Assembly: GCA_023205875.1 (NCBI GenBank)
Contig: CP060768.1
Location: 310,001-374,000, forward strand
Reading direction: 5' to 3'
DNA: 64,000 nucleotides
From: Chloropicon primus
Lineage: Eukaryota > Chlorophyta > Chloropicophyceae > Chloropicales > Chloropicaceae
A program made the translations under genes and the position numbers. Below, in pieces: positions 20,801 to 30,641 of this stretch. How positions within the stretch are numbered: position 1 is the stretch's first letter; every line of letters starts with the position of its first letter. The notes under the pieces were generated by a model. The model was not told the DNA's origin and searched no databases. It was given only the letters and a program-made list of their open reading frames with translations.

Positions 20801-21667
20801 AACCTCCTTGGCGAGGGCGTTCTGCCCTCGATGTCCCTCGTGGACGATCAGTCCCCCATCGACATGGGCTTCACCGTCCCCAAGGACATCAAGGAGAGCG
20901 CCTTCGCCCTGAAGTATGTCTCAAAGTGCCCCGTGAGGTACCAACTCTGCGTGGAGGAGGAGAACTTCAACAGCAACTTTGGACCGAGTGTTTTCTCGTG
21001 CCACCCGAGCAGTGGAGTCGTCGAATTGGAGGGAGAGCTGGAAGTGAACGTCCGCTTTAAGCCACAGTTCAAGCAAGAGTCTTTCATGAAGGCCAGGGTT
21101 GTCGTCAAGTGCCAGGAGGACGAGCTTGGCTCGGTCAACGTCGAGGGGCGGTGCCTTGCTGCTGGAATCCATATCCAGTACCCCCAAGGAAAGCTTCTCT
21201 CGAACACGGACGCTTTCACCAGTTCCTTGAAGTCCTGCATCGCAGCAGCGGAGGACGGGGACACGGAGGCGGAGAAGGAGGAGGCGGAGCCTTTCTACCT
21301 CAGGTTTGACGAATCGATCATGCTGGGGCAAAAGAGGGAGGAGTTCTTTGAAATCGTGAACACGGGGAAAACTAGTGGAGAGTTCTCTTTCGATGCGCAA
21401 TCGGACGACGACATCGTGCAGGAGAGGTGGCAGGTCACCCCAGCCAAGGGCCAGGTGGCCGCTGGGAGCAGTGTGAAGATCTCCGTGTCTCTTGAGATGC
21501 CCGTGGACATATCTCCCGAGTTTGTAGTCTACTTTGGACTGGAGAGTTGGATTGAGGGGCAGTGGAACTGCACGATATCGACTGGCAACAGCACAACCAA
21601 GGTGCCGTTCATGTCTGCCTGCCTGGTGAAACCTATGAAGATGCCAGAGGAGGCGGAGGAAGCGTAA
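17843..21667 (+). CDS. CFAP74-like ciliary protein with ASH/MSP-type repeats
   Basis: One uninterrupted exon encodes 1274 residues from the ATG at 17843. The first 130 residues are a basic coiled coil (TKRAIQRLKAQQLSVKKIQA). From about residue 260 a series of immunoglobulin-like ASH/MSP-type beta domains begins, with characteristic starts such as PRGISFRDFELGQTYEKKV and DLVFEPEILDFGKCV. The order and sequence resemble CFAP74/FAP74, a component of the central-apparatus C1a projection of motile cilia. Human CFAP74 is about 1580 residues, so this copy is somewhat shorter. A Glu/Lys-rich insertion lies near residue 830. TGTAA at 21675-21679 is a candidate poly(A) signal, and the 3' end faces the ABC transporter gene at only 94 nt. 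Other ASH proteins (HYDIN, CFAP47) remain possible. Confidence 0.7.
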   Translation: MVEDTSKRTYVETKRAIQRLKAQQLSVKKIQAEIEQNYENVYKEKREGLLSLKHNIRQALLRNLNPQKKSSTAGSAYSTRSRQRQMYLESAMATEVSHEQVMKYLVQYREALKERETKSNKAAQYMRLAKRHTSSTLSLQHHKGSSNSGMMKKQREGGFPLSKRIKKLGGDTDVRMHEPNPLLLPRKYAQASEDVYGKSSEETTTSTTEPAKDLAKLDSKRMKAMDILKKTSRVTPWAVDPSSFTQPQIVCGKKYMGETTFLSRPRGISFRDFELGQTYEKKVELTNVSWTINRFKRVVVDEALDDIVNVTCDFPGLMSAGMMCNMVVTFQPKVLQDLTGFITILAETGPVAIPFECTTKKAETSVSCESITLTPVMIGEQSTSQMEITNLGAIPVTWDLTVLDILSVDENTGETAGVLYSAGKEGGGGADEAEDILSDLGLSFTNIGKIPEYSRCKNKFVFSPVKDIKIVVKANYVFKTKTGEYLPPIPLEITAQAQRLPLAAVDKVVDFKCCKYKSIYQNTMKVQNSGKTALKCCIVQRPELKPYIEFLPDIGYCQAGRAFTFTISFNPTQEIEKDCERWIDKETGILQVPFKIHAPAQPTPVGFTFRARLTSSDLVFEPEILDFGKCVADMPTGLKLRVTNKGMLPARLAMRASKFGKEGSFLASTNRGQKSKGPEQAVVSFEPNDGFNAILPNGTIELTVCFCGSTEATHAFQVYCFALGETGQPCKFSIPCKAEVVHIPLKFSTFHLSLPPTAFKPGSISQASVVLRNSSGLSSCDYQFKSPSSDLTFSPLVGSIPPKGTCRVVVKFEPCQVEQSSAPKEGEEPEEGKEAQEKESAKSPNPPPEDMINKLRSLWSPCVVKYEGDLSLVHLNVQTYVVKPNLTLFAPGMKVRESGICELGFGTVAIGERHILTLRLSAEEVEEVLPVSYSMLDHKGDFQILNAVRPIKKNKDCVLQLCFAPRETREYFEKLTLSTKFESIRINLLGEGVLPSMSLVDDQSPIDMGFTVPKDIKESAFALKYVSKCPVRYQLCVEEENFNSNFGPSVFSCHPSSGVVELEGELEVNVRFKPQFKQESFMKARVVVKCQEDELGSVNVEGRCLAAGIHIQYPQGKLLSNTDAFTSSLKSCIAAAEDGDTEAEKEEAEPFYLRFDESIMLGQKREEFFEIVNTGKTSGEFSFDAQSDDDIVQERWQVTPAKGQVAAGSSVKISVSLEMPVDISPEFVVYFGLESWIEGQWNCTISTGNSTTKVPFMSACLVKPMKMPEEAEEA

Positions 21668-21761
21668 GAAAATTTGTAATATAGTTTGAAGCAACTTGAA
21701 GCAAGCAAATTAAGCAGGGTTTGTTTTTCTCTTCGCTAAAACCAGTGTGGAATTCCATTTC

Positions 21762-24700
21762 TCATTCCGTCTTCTTCTTCCAGATCATGCTCTTCCAGGT
21801 TCCGTCGAAGAGGTAAATCTTCATCGCGATGTAACCAATCACAAGCCACATGAACCACAGGGCAGTTAGGGCCCCGATGTACTCCGTGATGTTTGGTGCT
21901 ATCGCAAACTTGATCTGATCCAAAACGTCTGTTCCGGTGAACTTCACCGTGATCCCGCTGATCGTCGTGGAAAAGGTGACGCCCCTGATCTCGTTCGAAA
22001 CCAGCGCTCCCATGACGTGGTAGAAGAGAGACAGGTACTGGATCCAAGATATCCAGCTAGGAATGGAGTCCCTGGCGCTCAAGAAACCTCCGAACATCAT
22101 GGAGAAAAGCAGGAGGAGGATGATCCCCAAGCTCGCAACTCCTCCGGTCTTGGATCCCATCGTGACCGCAACGCTCAGTGCGCCACACCCCAAGCTGAAG
22201 AGCACGGTCGCAATGAGGTAGATAAAAAAGTGATCAGCGCCGGGCCTGAGCCCCACGGTCCAATACGTCATCACGTCGTAGATGACCATTGGTATAACCC
22301 TGAGCATCAGCCCGTCTACGATGACCTTGGACAGGTAGTAAGCCCAAGGCGTGTAGAACTTTCCTTGAATCTCTCTGACGAACACAGAGCGCTCCTCGAG
22401 AATCAGGTCCAAGGAGCTGATGCCTGCAAAGGCGAAGAAAGCGAGCTGGAAGAACAAGAAGCCGATCCTGTTCTGGACCCCAGCGATCGTGCGGCTCATA
22501 TCGCTGAACATGGCCATGCTGAGCAAAGCGGCGATGATTGCGAGAGCGACCTGCAGCCTGAACAACAATGGCCGCCTCCAAATTTGCTTGAAGCTTCGCG
22601 TCAAGCAGACCCTCAGCTCAGTGGTAAAGGGCTTGTACATCTCAACCCTCCAAAGGTTGTCCAAGCTCCTGTTTCTCGTCCCGCGACTTTTGGCAAAGGA
22701 CTCGTCTGAAGGCTTCAGGGTTTCGCCAGATGTCAAAGCGGGTGCGTAGAGACCCGCTTGATCCTGATCATCTGAGCCCGAGCCTGAGCTCGATATGGCA
22801 AGAGCATCGAGCTCCTGCTGCACGTTGATAAGCTCTCTCAGGCAGCTCAAGTCACTGACAACATGCAAAATGTAGTCTGCAATGTTCAGCCCCTTTGGGC
22901 AGGGGAACCCGCACCTGTTGAATTTATCCTGGACTCTCTCCGCAGGACCAAAATATATTTGGCGACCCTTGGCGAGCAACAAGAGCAAGTCTAGCTCCTG
23001 GAACGTCTCGGCACTTGGTTGATGCAAGCTTGCAATGACAATTCTGCCATCTCCTTTCTGAGCAAGTTCCTTCAGCGTGGTGATGATTTGGGCCGCCGCC
23101 GCAGAATCCAAACCTGACGTGGGCTCATCAAGGATCATGATTTTGGGGTCTGCTATCAATCCCATTCCGACGCTCACACGCCTGCGCTCTCCTCCACTGA
23201 TTCCTCTGATGCCGCACGACCCTCCGACCTGCTGCTGAGCGATGTGGTCGATCTTCAGCGTCTCGAGAACCTCGTAAACTTTGTGGATCCTCCTCCCTTT
23301 TGAGTAGTACCAAGGGAGCTGCAACTCGCCACTGTACATGATGGATTCCTTCACGGTCATGATAGGAATGAGTTCATCTGACTGAGGTATGTAGGTTGTG
23401 ATGTGCCTGTACCACCTTCTCCTCTTCTGACCGTCTATCTCGACGGAGCCCCGCACTTTCGCCCCGTACATGTTCCCATCAGCAAGAATGTTGAGGAGGG
23501 TGCTCTTCCCACATCCGGATGGACCCATGATGGCGAGCATGTTCCCTCTTTGGACGGAACCACTAACACCGTGGAGAATCCTCCTTTTGGTTTTCTTGAA
23601 GGTGTCCTTAACTGCTTCCCTCACCTTGGACGCCGTTCGCTGCATGTGCCTTGCGGTCTGAGCGACAGTGGAGTAGAACGTGCTCCTTCCATAAGAATCC
23701 GCTCCCAGGGATCCCAGGGATGATCCCCACCGCTTGTGTCCCTTGCCACCAGAATCGGGGTTGGAGCCCCCCTCGGAAGGAATCTGACCTCGCGAAGGCG
23801 ACTCCGCCGCCACGCCTGGCGTGCTCACAGGCGTGTAGATTTCCTCCAGATCGCTGACGACGTCATCGTCCCTGAACTCGGGAAGGGAATTGGTTTCTCT
23901 CTTGGCGTCCTCTTGGTCTTTTTGCTGCATCTCCAACTCCACTGACTTGGACTTGTCAGAGAGGACCTCGGAAAGCGACTTCTTTTTGGTGAGCAAGCTG
24001 TTCATGTCTCTCAAGCTGGAATCCACTTTCATCTTGATGTTCTCCCCAAAGTTTCCCAACTTTTGCTTGAAGTTCCCGAGCTTGGCGTGCACGGACGTTC
24101 CGTCTTTCATCCAGTTCTCATCGTCAGGGTTTGCGACAACATCGTAAAAGATGTTCTTGAAAGACAGCTCAGACACGAGGTTCATGTTGAGATCCGTGTA
24201 CTTGTCGCTCTTCGCGTTCTCCGGGTAATACTTCACGGAGGCCCTCAGGGCAGGAGACATGTCACTCGAGGAGGACATTCGAGAAAGCATGGACTTCTTG
24301 GCCCCCGTCAGTTTCATCATCTCTTTCGAGAAGAGGCTTCTGTAGTACTGCTTCTTCATCTGCGTGTACAGGACCATGCCAACGGCAAGGAATATGAGAA
24401 CCAGCAGGAGAATAGGCAAAAAGATCATTTCCAAGGGCAGTTCGGACTCGTTCTTCGAGCCGCTGATCACGGGCACGTCGTTCTGAATCAGCTCTGTTTG
24501 GGAGGTGCCCGCACTGCTCTCCTTCTGGTAGCAGTCCCCAAACTTGCACTTGATGTCGATCGGCAACGGGATCAAAGCCACTTGAACTGTGCACACGCCT
24601 CCTTCGGTCCCACCTTTGCAGGATATGGTGATGGAAGTGTTTTGGGATGACAGGGGGCCTCGGATGAAGGTCGGAAGTGACGCGGGCCATCCAAACTTTT

Positions 24701-26180
24701 CGGATTGCTTGCACTGCGCCATCTGGCACACGAAGTCCGTTTGCAACTTGTTGTCGTCGCCGCCCCCCACAATGGGCTTGCTCCCGAAGTCACACTCGCT
24801 GGCCAGGCACTGCACGTGGGGTTGGGTCGTGTTTTTGCCACCGAAATCCACGGAACACGTCTTGTTTTTGAGGTCGCACTGCCCCCAAAAGTTCGGGACG
24901 CCGCCGAGAAAAGTCAAAAGAGGGCTTGTTGCGTCGAGCTCGCAAGAGTAGCTCTTGCGATCGATTGCATCGACGAGTGCAACCGACTCCACACAAGTGT
25001 CCCCGCCTTTCACTTCACAGGCCTCATTGAACGTGCACACCTGGCACTGGGGTCCGATCCAACCCTTCTCGCACGTGCAGGTTCCGGCATTTTTGTCAAA
25101 GGCGACTTGCTCGATGCCGTTCTCCTTCTCGAAACTGCACGTCTCGTCAGCAGCGCTGGCTTCCGCCACTTGAGCTGGCTGCGAGAGAAGGGCGCTGCCA
25201 TCGGTCGCGCTCGACGCTCTTTCCGAGGCTGGAGCATCCTCGGCGGTCGAGGTCGAGCTCACGGGCGCCTTCTTGTCGTCCAACCCGCTATCTAGCACGG
25301 TATTGCTCCCGGTGCCAACCTCCTCGGCGGCGCTGGTGGTGTTCCGGAAGCCCGCTCCCGGCACGTCGTAAGAAGAGAACCTCGAGGGCTCCGTGACGCA
25401 ATCGCCAAACGAGCAAGTGAGCTCGATGGGGATGGGAACTTGGCCAGAAAGATCGACTGTGCACCTGGGGGAGGCCGCGGAGCCGACCGTGGCGCAACTG
25501 ATCTTGAAGGCGCTGGCGTCCTGCCCCCCCTCGAACTTCTTCTCCAGCGTGTTGCGAAGGAACTCGGGGATGGACGTCGGCCAACCCAGCTGCCCGGCAG
25601 GTCCGCACTGAATGCTCTGGCAATTGATGCTGGTCTCCCCGGGCTCCGTGCCGGGCTCCGCCTTGCACCCGGACCCCCCGCACGCCACGTGGGCTCGCAA
25701 AACGCTCCCTCCCCCGAAGTTCACCTCGCAGGTCTCGCTCTCGAGGTCGCACTGCCCCCACACGTCGCCGCTCCCCAAGAACGACTTGATTGGGCTGGTG
25801 GCGTCCAGCTGGCAGTAGAACGTCTTGGCCCCGAGCTCCGCGCCTCCGGGGGACGCGAGGGCCGTGGTCCGGACGCAGGTCGTCGAGTTCCTCGTGCTCG
25901 ACGGCGTGCCGCAAGCCTGGTTGCTCGTGCACACGTCGCACGCCGGCCCGATCCAGCCGTCCTTGCAAACGCACAAGTCCCGCGAGAGCGTCGCATCGTA
26001 CCTCACGTTCTTCATCCCCGCCTCCACCTCCTCGGCGCACTGGCCCTCATCCGCCTGCCCCCAAACCCCGGTCGCCGCGCTCGCGACGAGCCAAGAGACC
26101 ACGAGGACGGCCACCGCCCCACGGGAGGAAGACGCAGCCGTCCCCTTCCTCCCGCAACAACCCGAACGCAACGAGGCCAT
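21762..26180 (-). CDS. ABCG-type half transporter with large Cys-rich ectodomain
   Basis: Single exon, 1472 residues from the ATG at 26180; the frame upstream holds no earlier ATG. A signal peptide or signal anchor opens the protein. Two homologous Cys-rich modules follow, each with an EGF-like motif (CVCKDGWIGPACDVC and CTCEKGWIGPQCQVC), then a transmembrane helix near residue 590 (IFLPILLLVLIFLAVGMVLY). A phospho-rich cytosolic linker leads to the ATPase domain. Walker A (GPSGCGKST) is near residue 883, the signature (ISGGERRR) near 995, Walker B (IMILDEPTSGLDS) near 1013 and an H-loop (ASLHQPS). Six membrane helices fill residues 1195-1472. This layout is that of plant ABCG24/28-like members with an N-terminal Cys-rich domain. 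Half transporters dimerise to export lipids or hydrophobic compounds. The substrate cannot be read from sequence. Confidence 0.88.
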   Translation of the reverse strand: MASLRSGCCGRKGTAASSSRGAVAVLVVSWLVASAATGVWGQADEGQCAEEVEAGMKNVRYDATLSRDLCVCKDGWIGPACDVCTSNQACGTPSSTRNSTTCVRTTALASPGGAELGAKTFYCQLDATSPIKSFLGSGDVWGQCDLESETCEVNFGGGSVLRAHVACGGSGCKAEPGTEPGETSINCQSIQCGPAGQLGWPTSIPEFLRNTLEKKFEGGQDASAFKISCATVGSAASPRCTVDLSGQVPIPIELTCSFGDCVTEPSRFSSYDVPGAGFRNTTSAAEEVGTGSNTVLDSGLDDKKAPVSSTSTAEDAPASERASSATDGSALLSQPAQVAEASAADETCSFEKENGIEQVAFDKNAGTCTCEKGWIGPQCQVCTFNEACEVKGGDTCVESVALVDAIDRKSYSCELDATSPLLTFLGGVPNFWGQCDLKNKTCSVDFGGKNTTQPHVQCLASECDFGSKPIVGGGDDNKLQTDFVCQMAQCKQSEKFGWPASLPTFIRGPLSSQNTSITISCKGGTEGGVCTVQVALIPLPIDIKCKFGDCYQKESSAGTSQTELIQNDVPVISGSKNESELPLEMIFLPILLLVLIFLAVGMVLYTQMKKQYYRSLFSKEMMKLTGAKKSMLSRMSSSSDMSPALRASVKYYPENAKSDKYTDLNMNLVSELSFKNIFYDVVANPDDENWMKDGTSVHAKLGNFKQKLGNFGENIKMKVDSSLRDMNSLLTKKKSLSEVLSDKSKSVELEMQQKDQEDAKRETNSLPEFRDDDVVSDLEEIYTPVSTPGVAAESPSRGQIPSEGGSNPDSGGKGHKRWGSSLGSLGADSYGRSTFYSTVAQTARHMQRTASKVREAVKDTFKKTKRRILHGVSGSVQRGNMLAIMGPSGCGKSTLLNILADGNMYGAKVRGSVEIDGQKRRRWYRHITTYIPQSDELIPIMTVKESIMYSGELQLPWYYSKGRRIHKVYEVLETLKIDHIAQQQVGGSCGIRGISGGERRRVSVGMGLIADPKIMILDEPTSGLDSAAAAQIITTLKELAQKGDGRIVIASLHQPSAETFQELDLLLLLAKGRQIYFGPAERVQDKFNRCGFPCPKGLNIADYILHVVSDLSCLRELINVQQELDALAISSSGSGSDDQDQAGLYAPALTSGETLKPSDESFAKSRGTRNRSLDNLWRVEMYKPFTTELRVCLTRSFKQIWRRPLLFRLQVALAIIAALLSMAMFSDMSRTIAGVQNRIGFLFFQLAFFAFAGISSLDLILEERSVFVREIQGKFYTPWAYYLSKVIVDGLMLRVIPMVIYDVMTYWTVGLRPGADHFFIYLIATVLFSLGCGALSVAVTMGSKTGGVASLGIILLLLFSMMFGGFLSARDSIPSWISWIQYLSLFYHVMGALVSNEIRGVTFSTTISGITVKFTGTDVLDQIKFAIAPNITEYIGALTALWFMWLVIGYIAMKIYLFDGTWKSMIWKKKTE

Positions 26181-27256
26181 CCTTCGCACAAAGCAAGGCA
26201 AGCGAAAAAAACCAACCCCAAACCCACGCCTCAGTCACTCGTTTGTTTCCCCCCTCTCCTCTCCTCTCCTCTCCTCTCCGCCCCTTGCACGAGAGAGAAC
26301 CTCCTCCGATCGCGCGTCCAAACCTCAAAGCCCTCGACCGATCGATCGGCGCCACGTACGTAGACAACCAAAGGCCTCCCGTCCTCCTCCTCCGCGAGCG
26401 TTACGAGCGTTACGAACCCCTCCCCCCCTCGCCGCGTTGACCGGCCGTCTCTCTTGGCGTTTCAGTTTCAATTCATTTCCATTCCCAACTCTCGAGATGA
26501 TTTGGGTCTTTGGGAAAAGTTAGGGACGGATGGAGGGAGGGAGGGCGGGCGGGCGGGAGGGCGGGATGGGTTTGATCCCCAGGAGCGAGGCTTGATGGGT
26601 TCCTTCCCTCCTTCCCTCCTTCCCATCCCAGCCTCTCGTTCCGGCCTCCATCGATCGATTTTGCTTGGTTGGTGTTGTGAGGTACACAAGGGGAGAGAGA
26701 AAGATTGGAGGAGGAGGAGGACGGATGAAGAGAATTTGAAAGCAGATCAATGCTAAGAAACGGTTTCGATTTTACTCGATCTCCACCTCCACCCTGTTGC
26801 TTCCTTCGTCCTCCGTCCACAGCAACAAGAGTAACTGGAGGGATCCACCCTCCTCTCTGCAGCAGGGTTCCCCGCGTTGTGGTCTGCCTGGATTGCAACC
26901 GCCGAGAAGACAGACGGGTTTGTGGAGGAGGAGAGGGAGAGAGAGAGACATCCATCCATCCATCTCCCACTCCTTCCCCCCTCAAGGCTCCCCTCTCCTC
27001 TCGTCTTGGCCTGATGCCTCCGGACAATTGAAGTTTTTTGAAATGTGGAGACTTGAAGCTTGTCGTCTTGGGGGCAAGGGGACCGAGAGGGGTGACCGAG
27101 ACGAGGCCGGGATCATCTGCGGACGATAGGTTCCTCCGCTCCTTCCCCCTCCCCGGCAGCGAGAACGAAAAGCAAACCCAACCGTCGTCCAGGCTTCGCG
27201 CGCGCGCGCGCGCGAGAGAGAGAGAATTGATCGAGAAGGAACACCGTGCCAGCAGG
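26181..27256. other. Divergent promoter region
   Basis: About 1.08 kb between the ABC transporter (minus) and PRA1 (plus) starts. Notable are CTCTC repeats near 26257-26280, GGGC-rich repeats near 26530-26570, and an alternating CG run of about 18 bp at 27197-27214 followed by GA repeats just before the PRA1 start. No gene seen. Confidence 0.5.
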
Positions 27257-28022
27257 ATGGACTGGAACAACGTGACGACGGATGAGCTCGTGGACGCGTT
27301 GAGGCAGGTGGACTGGAAGGCGAGGCCTCGGCCGCTTGTGGAGATGTTTCGCAACTTGACGTACCCGAGGACTGGAAAGCGGTGGCGAGGGAGGTTGAAG
27401 TGCAACTTGTACTACTACAGGACCAACTACTTTGGGATTGTGTTGCTGTCGTACGTGCACCGGTTCTACCTCAATCCGGGGTCCCTCGTGGCGCTGGTTC
27501 TGTTCTTGGCGGCCGTCATGTGCTTGAACGACAACTTCGCAAACCTTGCGAACGACAAGCTCATGAGAGTGGTGAGTGGCTTGGCTTGGAGGAGAGCGAG
27601 CGTCGTTCAGAGGGAGAGGGACACGAGCTCTTCTCTCAGTCGCGTGCGTGCGTGTTTTGTTTTCCGCTGACTCGTCCATCTTTCTTCGCAAGCTTCGAAA
27701 AGTTTCTCCCCCCCTGGCGGTGAAGCTCCGGGGCATGGCCAGGCCGTCCCACTCTCCACTGGGCGGAACAAGGGTCATGGACAGGAAGCTTTACATCTGT
27801 GGCTTGCAAAGGAACCGCGTCGTTTTCGCCCTTGTTTTCGCGGCCTGCTTCGTCACTTACCTCTCCTCCGCAGTCTCCGCTCTGGTTTGGGCCACGATCT
27901 GGGGGGTCGCCATCGTCTTCGCTCACGCGTCCCTCCGGACCCACAACCTCAAGGCACGGATGACGAGCGCGAGGGAGGAGTTCAGAGCCGTCTGGAGATC
28001 CACGACCGACTACACGCTGTAA
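27257..28022 (+). CDS. PRA1 family protein (prenylated Rab acceptor)
   Basis: Exons 27257-27571 and 27693-28022 with a 121-nt phase-0 intron (GTGAGT...CGCAAG) give 214 residues. PRA1/PRAF proteins are endomembrane proteins that bind prenylated Rab GTPases and act in ER-Golgi traffic. The N-terminal region carries the PRA1 hallmark RPLVEMFRNLTYPRTGKRWR and NLYYYRTNYFGIVLL. Two hydrophobic hairpins follow (YLNPGSLVALVLFLAAVMC, then VVFALVFAACFVTYLSSA and LVWATIWGVAIVFAHASLR). The ending HASLRTHNLKAR matches the family. The protein's last codons lie 15 nt from the stop of the convergent oxidoreductase gene. Confidence 0.88.
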
Positions 28023-28036
28023 TGCATTCGACAACA

Positions 28037-29619
28037 TTATTCTCGCCCGCCCGTCTCGCCTTCCCGCGTCAATCGAGTGACTTCCTGCGGCAGCTTCGAC
28101 TCGTCTTCAACGAGGATCGCGTCCACCAGCCGTTTTGAGAGGTAGGCGTGGTAGAGCAGCCCCCTGGCGCCCAACCCAAGCAAGTACCAAGTCTTGTCAT
28201 TGATTTTGCCGCACACTGGCAGCCTTCCCTCTTCGCTCTTGGGTGGCAGGGCTCGGACGCCGCAGTGCACGGACGACAGCTCGTACCCTTGGAGCAGGCC
28301 GGGGAAAATGGTGTCGCTCTTCTCCAGGAGGCGGCTGGCCATCGCCATCATCTTCTCTCGGTTCACCACTTGGGCGCGATCATCGAGGCCGTCGGCGATG
28401 TGACAATATCGGCTCCCCAGGGCGTCTTCGGGATCCACCTGCTCCTCCGAATGGACGGCGCCCAGCACTGCCTTGTCTTCCGGCTGCTTTACCACGTACG
28501 TTTGGCCCAGCAGCGAAGGATCGCAGTCGATGGACGCGAGCAAGCCTCGATCTTCGGGGGAAGCCACTGCCTTGGTCGACAGCGCAGTTTCCAGCTCGAC
28601 GCCAAAAGTCTCGCTGAGCCTCAGAGGGAACTTGCCTCGAAGCTCCTTGATGGTGCCCACGGCGGCACCGGCGCAGATTATGATCTGAAAGGCAGGCCGC
28701 GCGAGTCAGCAAGCAAAACGAGCAAGGAAACCGACGGACGGGCCCGGACTTACCGTGGTGTACCCCTGTCCCTCTAACATCTCTAGAGATGGAACCAATG
28801 TCTTGCAGAGTCTCAGGCTCACATCCCGTCCTTCCCCGGCCATCGAGTGGCAGACTCCTTCAAGAAGCTCGAGATATTTTGGTGAGTTCACCGCGTAAGC
28901 ATGAGGAGTGTACATATATCCCGGTGCCTTGCCCCTGCAGTCGTCACCTCTTCCCGTTGCCGCCTCCGCCCCCCTCACCACATGCAGCTCAATCTCCCCT
29001 CTCCTCTCTGCCTTGATCCTGCCGCAAACGCGTTTCACGTCAGCACGATCATCCGTCGTCGTCGAGGCCCCTCGTTGGATCCCCCACACACAAACAAACA
29101 AGTCACTCACCGTTCGAAACGTTCCAAATCCTTTTCGCTTTTCGCAACCTTGAGGACTCCAGTCTGCCTCAAGATCGCCTCGTTGCCATCGTTCGGCAGC
29201 TTCTCTTGCCGCCACCTATCGATCTGCTTCATCAGGGCGAGGGTCTCGTTCATGGCCTCCACGCCTCTCCACGTCACGTTGCCTCGGGTGTTGAGCGGGT
29301 GGAGGATGCCTGCAGCAACGGCGGAGGCCCCTGAACCAACGCCATGCGCATCGTAAACATCGATTTCGATCTTGCCTCCTCGATGACGTAGCCCCTGCTC
29401 CTCCTTTAGTTGTCTCAGCAAGTTCCAACAGACGCCCAGGCCTGCGAAGCCCGCCCCCACGATCGCAAAACGGGTTTTGGATGTCTCGCCCAAACCCCCT
29501 TCCGAGGACTGCCTTCCCGCGAGACACACAACCGGAAGGAAACCACGCAGCTGCGACCTGGACTTGAGGCTGGCGCCATATCTTGACCCCACCCTCGCAC
29601 CCTCCAACCGCGACAGCAT
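28037..29619 (-). CDS. FAD-dependent oxidoreductase (DAO family)
   Basis: Exons 29111-29619, 28754-29018 and 28037-28684 join in phases 2 and 0 to give 473 residues. The Rossmann FAD motif IVGAGFAGLG (Gly55, Gly57, Gly60) follows an Arg/Ser-rich N-terminus with few acids. That N-terminus looks like a mitochondrial or plastid targeting peptide. The second FAD-contact segment reads YDAHGVGSGASAVAAGILHP. The third exon begins IIICAGAAVGTIKEL, and the C-terminal FAD-binding motif is LGLGARGLLYHAYLSKRLV. This is the D-amino-acid-oxidase/MnmC-like fold, which oxidises amines or amino acids. The substrate is unknown. The start shares a divergent promoter with ARP4. Confidence 0.85.
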
Positions 29620-30132
29620 CCTCCCACCTCAAGCTACCATCTCTGCGATCCATCCGAACAGCGTGCGACCTCATCGTTAGTCTCGACATCCCCTCAACAT
29701 CCGCACCACATCATCCTAACTCACCTCCTCCCTTCGAGTCGTCCACTCGGCCATTCCCTCGAAGCGACCCCTCGTTCGAAAGATCGAGACGTGATCCTCG
29801 AGCTCCTCCACCCCAACCCCTCCCTCCCGTCCCGACGCGGCCTCTCGTCGCCCTCGTCGCTCTCTCCCTCCTCACCTCCTTCTCTCTTCACGGGAACTTT
29901 CTCTTCCGCGTCCTCCAATCCTCACCACGCCACCATTCCCTTCAAGCGACGGCTTGTTCGAAAGATCGAGACGCGTACCTTGCGTCTATCCCGTTCCCCC
30001 TCCGTTACCGTCCCCTCCCTCGTCACCAAGGCCATCGATCGCGCGATCGCTCGCTCGATCCTTCTCCCCCTGACTGATCGACTGATCGGCGCGAAACAGA
30101 AAAACGATCGGCGATCGGCGGAGGAGGTGAGG

Positions 30133-30177
<45 letters not shown>

Positions 30178-30641
30178 GAGGATCGATCGATCGATCACTC
30201 TTCTTCTCGCCCACGCCTCGCGTTGCTGCTCTTGAAGCGGAAGACGTTTCGTTTCGTTTCGTTTTGTTTTGTTTTGTTGTGTTTTGTCCCAAGCTCTTGG
30301 GAAGGAAGGAAGGATCCCATGAGCCTGAGCTTGGGCGACGCGTTTGGATTCCCAAGGACGGACAGCTGGAAGAATGAGAGGATCGGGACCAAGTGTTCCT
30401 GCGTCCAGGACTCGAATTGGGAACGAAAACGTGGTCGCTCGGGTTTCTGCCTTTTTTTTCGGCGGGGCGTGATCCCTCCGTCGTCGTCGTGTTGACCCTC
30501 GAGTCGGGTGTTCTGAAGCTAACGACGCGTTTTCTTGTTTCTGCCGTCAACCTCTTTGTCCAAGCAGTTTGCCTTGCGTCCGCGCTCTCTTTTGACTGGA
30601 GACGAAGAGCTGCTAGCCCGAGCCCAGAGTCACCACCCACC
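29620..30641. other. Divergent promoter region
   Basis: About 1 kb between the FAD oxidoreductase (minus) and ARP4 (plus). Pyrimidine-rich with repeated CGATCGATCG strings, a long GA run and a GTTTC/GTTTT run (30248-30285). No gene recognised; frames here translate to Ser/Pro/Arg low complexity. Confidence 0.5.
30136..30174 (+). repeat. (GA)n microsatellite
   Basis: About 39 bp of uninterrupted GA dinucleotides in the divergent promoter upstream of ARP4. Confidence 0.9.
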
